64,000 nt of DNA. Origin: Gordonia sp. KTR9. Lineage in GTDB: Bacteria > Actinomycetota > Actinomycetes > Mycobacteriales > Mycobacteriaceae. Location of the stretch: positions 2,604,001 to 2,668,000 of the forward strand of contig NC_018581.1 of assembly GCF_000143885.2 (NCBI RefSeq), given 5' to 3'. Shown here piece by piece: positions 29,769-40,533 of the stretch; the first letter of the stretch is position 1; the number at the start of each line of letters is the position of its first letter. Position numbers and translations under genes: made by a program. A model generated the notes under the pieces. It was not told where the DNA came from, ran no database searches, and saw only the letters and a program-made list of their open reading frames with translations.

Positions 29769-31322
29769 TCAGCCGACCGGCGTCTCCGGCCAATACCGCT
29801 TGCGCAGATCGCCTTTCACGAGCTTTCCGGTGGGCGTACGAGGTAGGTCGTCGACGAAGTCGACCGATCGAGGCGCCTTGTACGCCGCGATGTTGTCGCT
29901 GGTGAACGCGATCAGTTCCTCGGCGAGCCGATCGGTGGGCTCGATGCCGTCGGCGAGCTGGACGCACGCCTTCGCAACCTCGCCGAGGTCGGCGTCGGGA
30001 ACGCCAATCACCGCGACATCGAACACCGCGGGGTGGTTGATGAGGACGTTCTCGGCCTCCTGCGGATAGATGTTGACGCCGCCGGAGATGATCATGAACG
30101 CCTTGCGGTCGGTCAGGTACAGATAGCCTTCGTCGTCGACATACCCGACATCGCCCGTGGTGGACCAGTTCTCGTGCTCGGGGTGCTGGGCCTTGCGGGT
30201 CTTGTCCGGGTCGTTGTGGTACTGGAAGGCCACCTCCTCGCGTTCGAAGTACACCTGGCCGACCTCACCGGTCGGCAGTTCCCTGCCGTCCTCGTCGCAG
30301 ATGTGGACCACGCCGAGGAGCGGTTTGCCCACCGAACCCGGATGATCCAGCGCCTCCTGCGGACCGATGAAGGTCGCACCGGCGGCCTCGGTCGACGCGT
30401 AGTACTCGTGGATGACCGGTCCCCACCACTCGATCATCGCGCGCTTGACCTCGACGGGGCACGGTGCGGCGGCGTGCACCGCCACCTTGAGGCTGCTGAC
30501 GTCGTACTTCGTGCGGACGTCGGCGGGGAGCTTGAGCATCCGGATGAACATGGTGGGAACCCACTGGCTGTGGGTCACGCGGTACTTCTCGATGGCGGCG
30601 AGGGCCGCCTCGGGATCGAACCGGTCCATCATGACGACGGTGCCGCCCACCGAGTTCGTCATCCCGCAATAGCGCAGTGGCGCAGCGTGATACAGCGGCG
30701 CGGGGGAGAGGTAGACGGCGGTGTCGTCGTAGCCGTACATCGGCGCGAAGATCGCGGTGTAGGCGTCGGGCACCTGGTCGACCTGCCCCTCCGGCATCGG
30801 TGTCTTGATGCCCTTCGGGCGTCCGGTGGTCCCGGAGGAGTAGAGCATGTCGGTACCGCGCGGCTGGTCGGTGCGCGGCTCGGCCGACGCATTGGCCAGG
30901 ACCTTGTCGTAGCTCTCGAAGCCGTCGAGGTCTCCACCCCAGACGACGCGTCGCCCCGGACCCGCCAGTGCCTCGATCTCCCCGGACGCCGCCACGGCGT
31001 CGACGACGGATGCGCCGGCGAACAGGACCTGCGCGTTGCAGTCGGAGAGGATGTAGTTCGTCTCGGCTGCGGTGAGATGGTGATTGACGGCCGTCACGTA
31101 CAGGCCGCTGCGCAGTGCCGCCCAGTACACCTCGAAGACGTGGAAGTCGTTGGCCGAGACCACGGCGATGTTGTCACCGCGCCGGAGGCCCAGTGACTCG
31201 AGATAGTTGGCGAGCCGGGTCGAGTTCTCGTCCAGCTGGCGGTAGGTCAGTTCCTCACCGGTCGCGGCACGGATGACGGCCGGCTTGTCGGGAGTGGATT
31301 TCGCGAAGACTCCAGGGAACAA
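29769..31322 (-). CDS. AMP-dependent acyl-CoA ligase/synthetase (FadD-like)
   Basis: ANL-superfamily enzyme, 517 residues, that activates a carboxylic acid as acyl-AMP and normally transfers it to CoA. Seen: P-loop LYSSGTTGRPKGIK, the acyl-pocket motif YYASTEAAG, hinge STGDVGYVDDEGYLYLTDR and the catalytic lysine in RTPTGKLVKGDLRKR. I place the start at the TTG at 31322 because AGGAG (31331-31335 on this strand) lies 8 bp upstream; a GTG at 31355 has no ribosome site and falls in a long palindrome. The gene lies upstream of the ThDP cassette but has its own control region, so it may or may not feed the same pathway. Confidence 0.85.
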   Translation of the reverse strand: MFPGVFAKSTPDKPAVIRAATGEELTYRQLDENSTRLANYLESLGLRRGDNIAVVSANDFHVFEVYWAALRSGLYVTAVNHHLTAAETNYILSDCNAQVLFAGASVVDAVAASGEIEALAGPGRRVVWGGDLDGFESYDKVLANASAEPRTDQPRGTDMLYSSGTTGRPKGIKTPMPEGQVDQVPDAYTAIFAPMYGYDDTAVYLSPAPLYHAAPLRYCGMTNSVGGTVVMMDRFDPEAALAAIEKYRVTHSQWVPTMFIRMLKLPADVRTKYDVSSLKVAVHAAAPCPVEVKRAMIEWWGPVIHEYYASTEAAGATFIGPQEALDHPGSVGKPLLGVVHICDEDGRELPTGEVGQVYFEREEVAFQYHNDPDKTRKAQHPEHENWSTTGDVGYVDDEGYLYLTDRKAFMIISGGVNIYPQEAENVLINHPAVFDVAVIGVPDADLGEVAKACVQLADGIEPTDRLAEELIAFTSDNIAAYKAPRSVDFVDDLPRTPTGKLVKGDLRKRYWPETPVG

Positions 31323-31352
31323 GGGTGGCGCTCCTCGTGACGAAGGGATGGT

Positions 31353-31389
31353 CACCCCGAACGACCGTATCTAACGATCGTTCGGGGTG
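31353..31389. promoter_or_regulatory. Long inverted repeat upstream of the acyl-CoA ligase
   Basis: Perfect 12-bp arms CACCCCGAACGA (31353-31364) and TCGTTCGGGGTG (31378-31389) around 13 bp; the inner part of the right half contains a second palindrome, AACGATCGTT (31373-31382). The layout fits a TetR-family operator at the ligase promoter. The regulator is not identified. Confidence 0.65.
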
Positions 31390-31434
31390 GTGCGAGTCAC
31401 ATTACCCTAGCGCCGTGTCCGATTTCGCAGATCC

Positions 31435-33048
31435 TCAGTGCGTCGCGAGAAACCTGTCCATGGTGCGTTCCGCGAGGGCGGTGATCGTCAGCGCGGGATT
31501 CACCAGACCCACGGCGCCCGGCACGAACGAGCCGTCGACGACCCACAGGTTGTCGTACCCGCGTACGCCGCCGTCCATGTCGGCCGCTGCGCCCATCACC
31601 ACGCCGCCGAGTCCGTGATACGTGCTCGCGGAACCGAATCCGAGCGCACGCGATGATATGTGAGTGCCGTTCGCGCGGAAGCCGAAGCGGCCCTCGGTGC
31701 GTTCGTGGAACCGTGCGATGAATGCATTGCTGCGGCGGTCGAGATCATTGCGGTCGGCCGGGTGGGGGTAGTTCAGCTGTGCGCGCCGCGTGCGGTGGTC
31801 GTAGTCGATCGTGCCGCGCTCGTCGGTGTGTGCCTGCACCAGGTGGGTGGTCGCGGCCTTGCCGAGCGGGGCGGGCAGCGGGGTGGCCTGATAGACCATC
31901 GAGACCGGCCCGCCGGGCAGATCGTCCTCGTAGATCCGGGCGTAGCCCGGTCCGCCCTGGACGGCACCGAAGTCCTCGCGCGGGTTCGCCCGGATGGTGA
32001 GGAAGTCGCCGTTCACGCCGAAGCCGTCACCGATGCGCGACGACAGCCGTGGCAGGCGCCCCTGGGCGCGGGCCTCGACGAGCAGCCGGGTGGTGTGGAA
32101 GGAGCCCGCGGCCATGAAGAGATGATCGGCCTCGCTGGTCACGGTGCGTACCGTGCGCCCCTGTTCGTCGAGAACCCTTGCGGTGACGACGAATCCGGCG
32201 CGCCGCGACCGGGGCCGGATGTCGAAGACCTCGTGCATCGGCTTGACGGAGACGTTGCCGGTCCGTTCGGCGGCGAGGAGGTAGCTGCGGTCGAGTGACT
32301 TCTTGGCGCCGCTGTTGACTCCGTAGCTGAGTTCGCCGGCGGAGACCGACGGGGTGGCCCGGCCGGCGAGTTCGTCGCGGACGATGTCCCAGTCGATGGC
32401 GAAGTCGAAGAAGTGCGGTGACGCCCCGTAACGCTCGATGACCTTGAGCCACGAGCGGGCGCCGACGTACTTGGGATGGGCGAGGATGTCCGCGGGCAGC
32501 GGCGAGACGCCGAGCCCCGCCTTGGCGCGCGGGTAATAGGTCTGGGCGAGCTGCGCGTAGTCCGCGGCCGCCGGGAAGATGTGGTTGAAGTCCTGGCGGC
32601 GGGGGACGGGCGTGAACGAGCCGAAGACGAGTGACCCGCCACCCACGCCCGCGCCGTACACGGCCTCGACGCCGTTGCCCATCACGTGGTCGAGAACACC
32701 GGGGTACGGCTCGACCGGGATGCCGCTCGCCGCACTTGCGCCGGCCGGGCTGCCGAACCACGCCGCGCGTTTGTCCGGATTGGTCGTCGTGGCGAAGGTG
32801 TTGCCGTCCGGGCGGATCGGCCAGCGGCGACCGCGCTCGAAAACCGTTGTCTTGTATCCGGCCTCGCCGAGGCGTCGGGCCGCCACCGCGCCGCCGAAGC
32901 CGGTGCCGATGACAATCGCGGTCTGCCCCGGCGCCGCCTGCGCCGGAGTCGTGGTCGCGCCGAGCGCGGCGAGGGCCCCGACGCCGGCCGCGGAGCGCAT
33001 GAGGGTCCGGCGAGAGACTGCCGGACCGGAATTGTCGTAGTTCACCAC
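31435..33048 (-). CDS. Exported GMC flavoprotein, cholesterol-oxidase-like
   Basis: 537 residues. A twin-arginine signal (SRRTLM near residues 12-17, hydrophobic stretch, AQAA about 36-39) predicts Tat export of the folded flavoprotein. The FAD site is TAIVIGTGFGGAVAARRL. Extended similarity to class I cholesterol oxidase is visible in NPDKRAAWF, PYPGVLDHV, GVGGGSLVFG and the C-terminal GYDNLWVVDGSFVPGAVG. Catalytic His and Asn align to His478 and Asn517, but the Glu of the known enzymes (361 in the Streptomyces protein) aligns to Gln387. The substrate is therefore uncertain: a sterol or another hydrophobic alcohol. The start is the GTG at 33048; a DtxR-like box overlaps its promoter. Confidence 0.85.
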   Translation of the reverse strand: MVNYDNSGPAVSRRTLMRSAAGVGALAALGATTTPAQAAPGQTAIVIGTGFGGAVAARRLGEAGYKTTVFERGRRWPIRPDGNTFATTTNPDKRAAWFGSPAGASAASGIPVEPYPGVLDHVMGNGVEAVYGAGVGGGSLVFGSFTPVPRRQDFNHIFPAAADYAQLAQTYYPRAKAGLGVSPLPADILAHPKYVGARSWLKVIERYGASPHFFDFAIDWDIVRDELAGRATPSVSAGELSYGVNSGAKKSLDRSYLLAAERTGNVSVKPMHEVFDIRPRSRRAGFVVTARVLDEQGRTVRTVTSEADHLFMAAGSFHTTRLLVEARAQGRLPRLSSRIGDGFGVNGDFLTIRANPREDFGAVQGGPGYARIYEDDLPGGPVSMVYQATPLPAPLGKAATTHLVQAHTDERGTIDYDHRTRRAQLNYPHPADRNDLDRRSNAFIARFHERTEGRFGFRANGTHISSRALGFGSASTYHGLGGVVMGAAADMDGGVRGYDNLWVVDGSFVPGAVGLVNPALTITALAERTMDRFLATH

Positions 33049-33053
33049 GGAAC

Positions 33054-33069
33054 CTTAGCGTGAGCTAAG
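33054..33069. promoter_or_regulatory. DtxR-like palindrome upstream of the GMC oxidase
   Basis: CTTAGC-GTGA-GCTAAG, perfect 6-bp arms. The 15-bp CTTAGCGTGAGCTAA differs by a single base from the box before the ThDP cassette (29712-29726). A further iron-box-like half site, AAGGTTAGG, follows at 33071-33079. Confidence 0.68.
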
Positions 33070-33184
33070 TAAGGTTAGGAACTCCTTAACCCTTTGCGCT
33101 TCCTGTGGGATGGATCACCACTCGGCTCGTCCCCGCCGACGGCACAGGATGCACATCCGCGAGAGGGCGAGTACGCCGGGCGAT

Positions 33185-33190
33185 AGGCTC
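33185..33190 (+). promoter_or_regulatory. -10 element of a leaderless promoter
   Basis: TAGGCT ends 6 bp before the GTG at 33197, with no ribosome site between. This marks 33197 as both probable transcription start and translation start. Confidence 0.55.
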
Positions 33191-33196
33191 CGCGGC

Positions 33197-34060
33197 GTGA
33201 CGACGTCGTTGGAGATCGAGGTGGACCGCGACAGTGTGGCGATGGGGGATGACGTCTCGTGCCACGCACGGCCGCTCGCGGTGAAGCCGGGTACGGCGCT
33301 GAGTGTCGTGCTCGCATCGGCCGCACCCGAGATCCGTTCCCGCGGATGGGCGTGGGTCGCCGACGTCGACGGCCGGGTCGCTGCCGTCTGGTCGGTCGAC
33401 CATGGCGTCCAGATGCTCGTCGAGGACCGTCCGGTGTTGGCAGCAGACGTGCCGTCTCGAATCCACTATCGGTACTTCATGCAGATCGATCCCGCCTGGC
33501 TGCACCGGCGGCTGGCCGACGGCGCTGCGGCGGATCGGACATCGCTCGAACGCGACTATCGGCCGATCGGTGATCGACGACGAGAGGAGGAAGAGCGTCG
33601 CCGGGAGCGGGACTCGCCGGCGCGGTATCTGTCCGTCGACTGCACCGAGGCGTTGCGCGGTTTGGGCGCGGAGTTCGACCTGCACAACGACCGCATGGCG
33701 CGCTTCACACTGTTCGGGTCATCGATGCGGGTACTGCGCGCCGACACCATGACCATGACCTTCGACGGTACGAACGGGGTCTTGTCGTCGATTCGACCCG
33801 TTGCGGTCGCCGAATGCTGGCTGGTCGCCGTCGCAGGACAACGGGCGCGGCAGGCACGGGGACTGGGCCCGGTCGGCGACGACCCCCGGAGGCCGGCGCC
33901 GGAGCTCTGGCCCATGGCGTCGGGGACCGCCGGGACGAGGCGCTGGACGACCAGAGGCACTCCGGTCGTCCAGCTGACGGGTGACGACGCGGTCCGGGCC
34001 TACCGGTTGTCGGCGGGCCGGTCGATCCGGGAGGTCGTGGCGATACTGACCGCCGGGTGA
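33197..34060 (+). CDS. Hypothetical protein, no recognised family
   Basis: 287 residues. I do not recognise it. No signal peptide or membrane segment is seen. The N-terminal half contains beta-rich sequence (RGWAWVADVDGRVAAVWSVD) and a conserved-looking IHYRYFMQIDPAWLHRRL. A highly charged stretch, RRREEEERRRER (about residues 127-138), then links to a second half with SVDCTEALRGLG and PVVQLTGDDAVRAYRLSAG near the C-terminus. The high GC and codon pattern match the neighbours. It is divergent from the GMC oxidase and convergent with acnR, and it is the last gene of the accessory island. Confidence 0.7.
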   Translation: MTTSLEIEVDRDSVAMGDDVSCHARPLAVKPGTALSVVLASAAPEIRSRGWAWVADVDGRVAAVWSVDHGVQMLVEDRPVLAADVPSRIHYRYFMQIDPAWLHRRLADGAAADRTSLERDYRPIGDRRREEEERRRERDSPARYLSVDCTEALRGLGAEFDLHNDRMARFTLFGSSMRVLRADTMTMTFDGTNGVLSSIRPVAVAECWLVAVAGQRARQARGLGPVGDDPRRPAPELWPMASGTAGTRRWTTRGTPVVQLTGDDAVRAYRLSAGRSIREVVAILTAG

Positions 34061-34064
34061 GACG

Positions 34065-34631
34065 TCAGTCGAACGCGCGCACGGACTCTTCGACGAGGTC
34101 GAGCACGGCGTGTAGGTCGTCGGTGGGCTGTCCGGTCGCCAGCCGGGTGATCAGGCCGTCGAGCACCAGGTCGAGATAGTTCAACAGGACGTCCGTCGGC
34201 ACGTCGTCGCGCAGGCGCCCCGCCTGGCGGCCGCGTTCCAGCCGGTTGAGTGTCGCCTGCTCGACCTCGGCCGAATAGGATACCCACTCCGCCCGGAAGC
34301 TGTTGTCCGTCCGCAGTTTTCGTGCGATCTCCAAGCGCGTCCCGAGCCAGTCGAAATCCTGCGGCCGGGTGAGCATGTCGCGCATGACCTGCACCAGACC
34401 CTGCTCGGCCGCCACATCGGCCATCCGTTCGGCGTCCTCACGCGCGAGAGCGAGGAACAGCGCTTCCTTATCCCGGTAGTGATGGAAGATCGCACCCCGG
34501 GACAAGCCGGTGGACTCTTCGATCCGTTTGACGGTCGCGCCGTCGTATCCGTACTCCGCGAAGCAATGCCGCGCGCCGTCGAGAATCTCCCGACGACGCG
34601 CGGCAAGCCGGTCATCGCTGACCTTGGGCAC
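34065..34631 (-). CDS. acnR: AcnR, TetR-family repressor of aconitase
   Basis: 188 residues. The N-terminal TetR helix-turn-helix is TVKRIEESTGLSRGAIFHHYRDKEALF. The all-helical C-terminal half ends VLDLVEESVRAFD. It lies 15 bp downstream of acn on the same strand, the same arrangement as acn-acnR in Corynebacterium glutamicum, where AcnR represses acn. AGGAGG lies 8 bp before the GTG at 34631. A site matching the AcnR consensus lies in the acn promoter region at 37647-37668, supporting the assignment. Confidence 0.9.
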   Translation of the reverse strand: MPKVSDDRLAARRREILDGARHCFAEYGYDGATVKRIEESTGLSRGAIFHHYRDKEALFLALAREDAERMADVAAEQGLVQVMRDMLTRPQDFDWLGTRLEIARKLRTDNSFRAEWVSYSAEVEQATLNRLERGRQAGRLRDDVPTDVLLNYLDLVLDGLITRLATGQPTDDLHAVLDLVEESVRAFD

Positions 34632-34646
34632 GTCGCGTGCCTCCTG

Positions 34647-37842
<3,196 letters not shown>

Positions 37843-38454
37843 ATGGGTCCGCAGGCGACGACGCTGGTGCTGGCAGCTCCCACGGAGAACAACGAACTCT
37901 CCGGACTCGTCGGAGTCGACATGGGCGAACTGTCCCGGGACATCGCCGACGACGGTGTCGCCGGCGCGACCCCCGAGCAACTGCCCCGGATGCTCGAGGT
38001 CGTCGAGTACGCCGGGTCCAAGGGCCACGACGTGAGCTTCGTGGTCGTCGATCAGGTGCAGCCGCGGTTCACCCTCTACCGCGACATCGCCAACCAGTTG
38101 CAGGATCAGGTCGGTGGCACCGTCATCGTGCTGGGTCCGAACTCGGTCGGCAGCTCGTCGCCCGACTTCAGTCGCGTGGTGCAGGAGCAGGCCACCGACG
38201 GACTGACCCTCACCGACCCGGCGGGTGCGGCGCGGCAGATGATCGACACGATGACCGGTCCCAACGTGGACTGGACGATCGTCGGCGTCCTGCTGGTCCT
38301 CGTCGTCGCGGCCGGTGCCGTGCTCGCCAGGGTCCGCCGGGTCCGCGCGCGCAAGACCGAGGCCGCCGGCCCGCTGGGGCCCGTGCAGGCGACGGTCGAC
38401 GCCTCGGACGAACTGTCGTCGCGAGATCGCGAACCCTCCTCCTCCGGTCAGTAG
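37843..38454 (+). CDS. Conserved membrane protein (Rv1476-like)
   Basis: 203 residues. The N-terminal about 140 residues are an extracytoplasmic-looking alpha/beta domain without a signal peptide, with regular DVSFVVVDQVQPRFTLYRDIANQLQDQVGGTVIVLGP-type strands. A single transmembrane helix (WTIVGVLLVLVVAAGAVLARVRRV, about residues 145-168) and a Ser-rich tail follow. Order before ripA and moxR matches M. tuberculosis Rv1476, and proteins of this type resemble the TPM phosphatase-like membrane proteins. The function is unproven; an envelope role is suggested by its neighbours. GAGAGG lies before the ATG at 37843. Confidence 0.78.
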   Translation: MGPQATTLVLAAPTENNELSGLVGVDMGELSRDIADDGVAGATPEQLPRMLEVVEYAGSKGHDVSFVVVDQVQPRFTLYRDIANQLQDQVGGTVIVLGPNSVGSSSPDFSRVVQEQATDGLTLTDPAGAARQMIDTMTGPNVDWTIVGVLLVLVVAAGAVLARVRRVRARKTEAAGPLGPVQATVDASDELSSRDREPSSSGQ

Positions 38455-38828
38455 TCCGGCCCCTCGCGCCCTGCTCCGAACCGTCGCTGCGCGGCGCACG
38501 ATCCGAGCCCATGCCACCTGCATCCGGCCGCGCGCGGACGCTGTCCGGCGTGTCGGGCGGTCTGTTGCCAATTCGAGACCTTGACGACGGTCCGATCTTT
38601 CGCCAGTTCACGGCATTTTCGCAGGTAATCACGCGTTTGTAATTCACGAACGCGGTTTTCGCGTGTGGTTGATGTGACGTACGGTTCTGATGTCACGTGT
38701 GATGCCTGTGTCCCCTGCAGGGTCCCTTGTGACGTAAGTGCAGTGCGTGATCGCCGCGGTTCTGACAACCCGGACGATCGCCGGGCCGGGGATCGCGAGA
38801 TCCCCGCACATACCGCGAGGAGTTCCAG
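38455..38828. promoter_or_regulatory. Long leader region upstream of the RipA-like gene
   Basis: 374 bp without a gene. It contains three TGTGAC/TGTCAC elements (38673-38678, 38691-38696, 38728-38733), two of them within the identical octamer GTGACGTA, plus a CCCTGCAGGG palindrome (38713-38722) and a stable hairpin near the start codon (38788-38805). MtrA and CRP/GlxR sites in relatives contain such pentamers, so control by one of them is possible. I looked for the c-di-AMP (ydaO-type) riboswitch core and did not find it. Confidence 0.55.
38788..38805 (+). promoter_or_regulatory. Hairpin with GCGA tetraloop before the RipA-like gene
   Basis: GGGGATC (38788-38794), loop GCGA, GATCCCC (38799-38805). 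It has no T-tract. It ends 12 bp before AGGAG (38818-38822), so in mRNA it could affect ribosome access. Confidence 0.5.
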
Positions 38829-40340
38829 GTGAGGCGAGGAAGAACTGGTGCGTCGTGGCCGGCGCGCGTCTCGGCGGCCCTGGCTGTCGTACTCATCTGC
38901 GCGGTCGGCGCGGGTCATGCCGACGCGGCACCGAAGAAGACGCCCGAGTCGCCCATCTCCGGGTTGATCAACCGCATCGCGACGGTCAACCAGGACATCG
39001 CCGACCTCGACCAGGCGCTCGCGGCCCGTCAGGAGAACGTGAACCGGTCGATCGCCGATTTCCAGAACTCACTCGCGCAGCGGCGCCTGGCCACGGTCGC
39101 CGCGCGCGGAGCCCGGACCGAACTCGACCGCTCGAGCAAGGCCGTCGTCGACGCGCAGAAGGAGTTCGACCGCTTCGCGCGTCTGGCCTATCAGCAGGGT
39201 CCCGAGCAGGGCTCGATGTCGAACTACGTGTCCTCGGAAGACCCGCAGGCCGTGCTGGACCGGATGAAGCTGATCGACCAGGTCGGCAAGAAGCAGCAGG
39301 AGATGATCCGGCGCCTGCAGGTCGCACGCAATCAGAAGGCCAACCGCCTCGCCGCCGTGGAGGCCACCCGCCGGCAGGCATCGTTCGCGGCCAAGAGTGC
39401 CGAGCAGCGCAAGATCGACGCGATGGCGGCGGTCACCGAGGCGAAGACGGCCATCGCGACCCAGCAGAAGCGCAAGGCCACGCTGATCGGTGAACGCGAC
39501 CGGGTGCAGAAGCGCCTCAACACCATTCGCGGATACGTCCCGAAGAAGACGGTCGAGGGGCCGTCGGCGAGCGATCTGCTCACCAACCTGTTCCCGACGG
39601 GTCCGTCGGCCGAGGGAGCCCTGAAGGCGCTGCCGGCCACCCCCGCCACCGACAACCAGGCACTCGCCGTCGCGGCCGAGGCCGCCGCACGCCTGGCCCT
39701 CGACGTCGGTCAGTCGATCCTCGCGGGTCTCGTCGGTCAACAACAGTTGCCCCAGTCGGAGTTGCTGAACGAACTCGGCATCGGGGGTGCGGACCTCACC
39801 GGCAGCAGCGGGGGCGACACCCTCAGTGCGCGACTCGGTTCCGGGAGCCTCGGCACCCTGTTCGGCAGTTCCTCCGGCGGTGGCGGCGGAGGCGGCATGG
39901 TCCGTCCCGGACTTCGCGGCCCGCAGGCCGTGGAGATCGCCGTCAACCGCGCGCTCTCGCAGCTCAACGTGCCCTACGCCTGGGGCGGCGGTGACGCCAA
40001 CGGGCCGACGCAGGGCATCCGGGACGGCGGCGTCGCCGACAGCTACGGCGACTACAACAAGATCGGTTTCGACTGCTCGGGCCTGATGATCTACGCGTTC
40101 GCCGGCGTGGGCATCGAGTTGCCGCATTACACGGGCTACCAGTACACCTCGGGTCCGCAGTTCCCGCTGTCGCAGATGCGTCGCGGCGACATGATCTTCT
40201 ACGGCCCGAACGCGAGCGCACACGTCGCGCTGTACCTCGGTGACAACAAGATGGTCGAGGCACCGCAGTCGGGTGACGTCGTGAAGGTGTCGCCGTTGCG
40301 CACCGACGGCGCGATGCCGAACGTGGTGCGTCTGCTCTGA
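38829..40340 (+). CDS. ripA: Secreted NlpC/P60 peptidoglycan endopeptidase, RipA-like
   Basis: 503 residues. A Sec signal peptide (first about 33 residues, ending GHADAAPK) is followed by a long helical region (about 45-240) predicted to form a coiled coil that blocks the active site in RipA. A Gly/Ser linker comes next (GSSSGGGGGGG near 350), then the catalytic NlpC/P60 domain. The catalytic Cys is in IGFDCSGLMIYAF and the His in NASAHVALYLG. It cleaves the D-Glu to DAP bond to separate daughter cells. M. tuberculosis has ripA and ripB side by side here; only one is present in this window. AGGAG lies 6 bp before the GTG at 38829. Confidence 0.93.
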   Translation: MRRGRTGASWPARVSAALAVVLICAVGAGHADAAPKKTPESPISGLINRIATVNQDIADLDQALAARQENVNRSIADFQNSLAQRRLATVAARGARTELDRSSKAVVDAQKEFDRFARLAYQQGPEQGSMSNYVSSEDPQAVLDRMKLIDQVGKKQQEMIRRLQVARNQKANRLAAVEATRRQASFAAKSAEQRKIDAMAAVTEAKTAIATQQKRKATLIGERDRVQKRLNTIRGYVPKKTVEGPSASDLLTNLFPTGPSAEGALKALPATPATDNQALAVAAEAAARLALDVGQSILAGLVGQQQLPQSELLNELGIGGADLTGSSGGDTLSARLGSGSLGTLFGSSSGGGGGGGMVRPGLRGPQAVEIAVNRALSQLNVPYAWGGGDANGPTQGIRDGGVADSYGDYNKIGFDCSGLMIYAFAGVGIELPHYTGYQYTSGPQFPLSQMRRGDMIFYGPNASAHVALYLGDNKMVEAPQSGDVVKVSPLRTDGAMPNVVRLL

Positions 40341-40417
40341 CAGCCGACGATTCGGGCGGGGCTCGTGAACGACCGACACCCGCCGAGTCTTCTTGGCACC
40401 TTTTCAGTTCACACGGC

Positions 40418-40423
40418 TAGGCT
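40418..40423 (+). promoter_or_regulatory. -10 candidate upstream of moxR
   Basis: TAGGCT in the 193-bp gap between the RipA-like gene and moxR. It predicts a leader of roughly 100 nt before the TTG start at 40534. Confidence 0.45.
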
Positions 40424-40533
40424 GGCACAGACACGCGGGGTCGACGCCTGCGCGCTGCGCGATCGCGGCCGCGCCCACGGGCCGACGCATCGTGGTTCGA
40501 CGGAACAGCAGTCCAGAGGAACAGGAGCACGGG

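Noticed and set aside
31323..31355. GTG at 31355 as the acyl-CoA ligase start
   Set aside because: It has no ribosome site and lies inside a long operator-like palindrome, while the TTG at 31322 has AGGAG at 8 bp.
34065..34631. The TetR protein as regulator of the nearby acyl-CoA ligase palindrome
   Set aside because: Its position next to acn and the exact AcnR consensus at 37650-37665 identify it as AcnR; the ligase palindrome has a different sequence.
38455..38828. c-di-AMP (ydaO/yuaA-type) riboswitch upstream of the cell-wall hydrolase gene
   Set aside because: Such riboswitches are frequent at this place in Actinomycetota, but the conserved GGGGAA-type core and pseudoknot partners were not seen. 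An alignment with the Rfam model would settle it.
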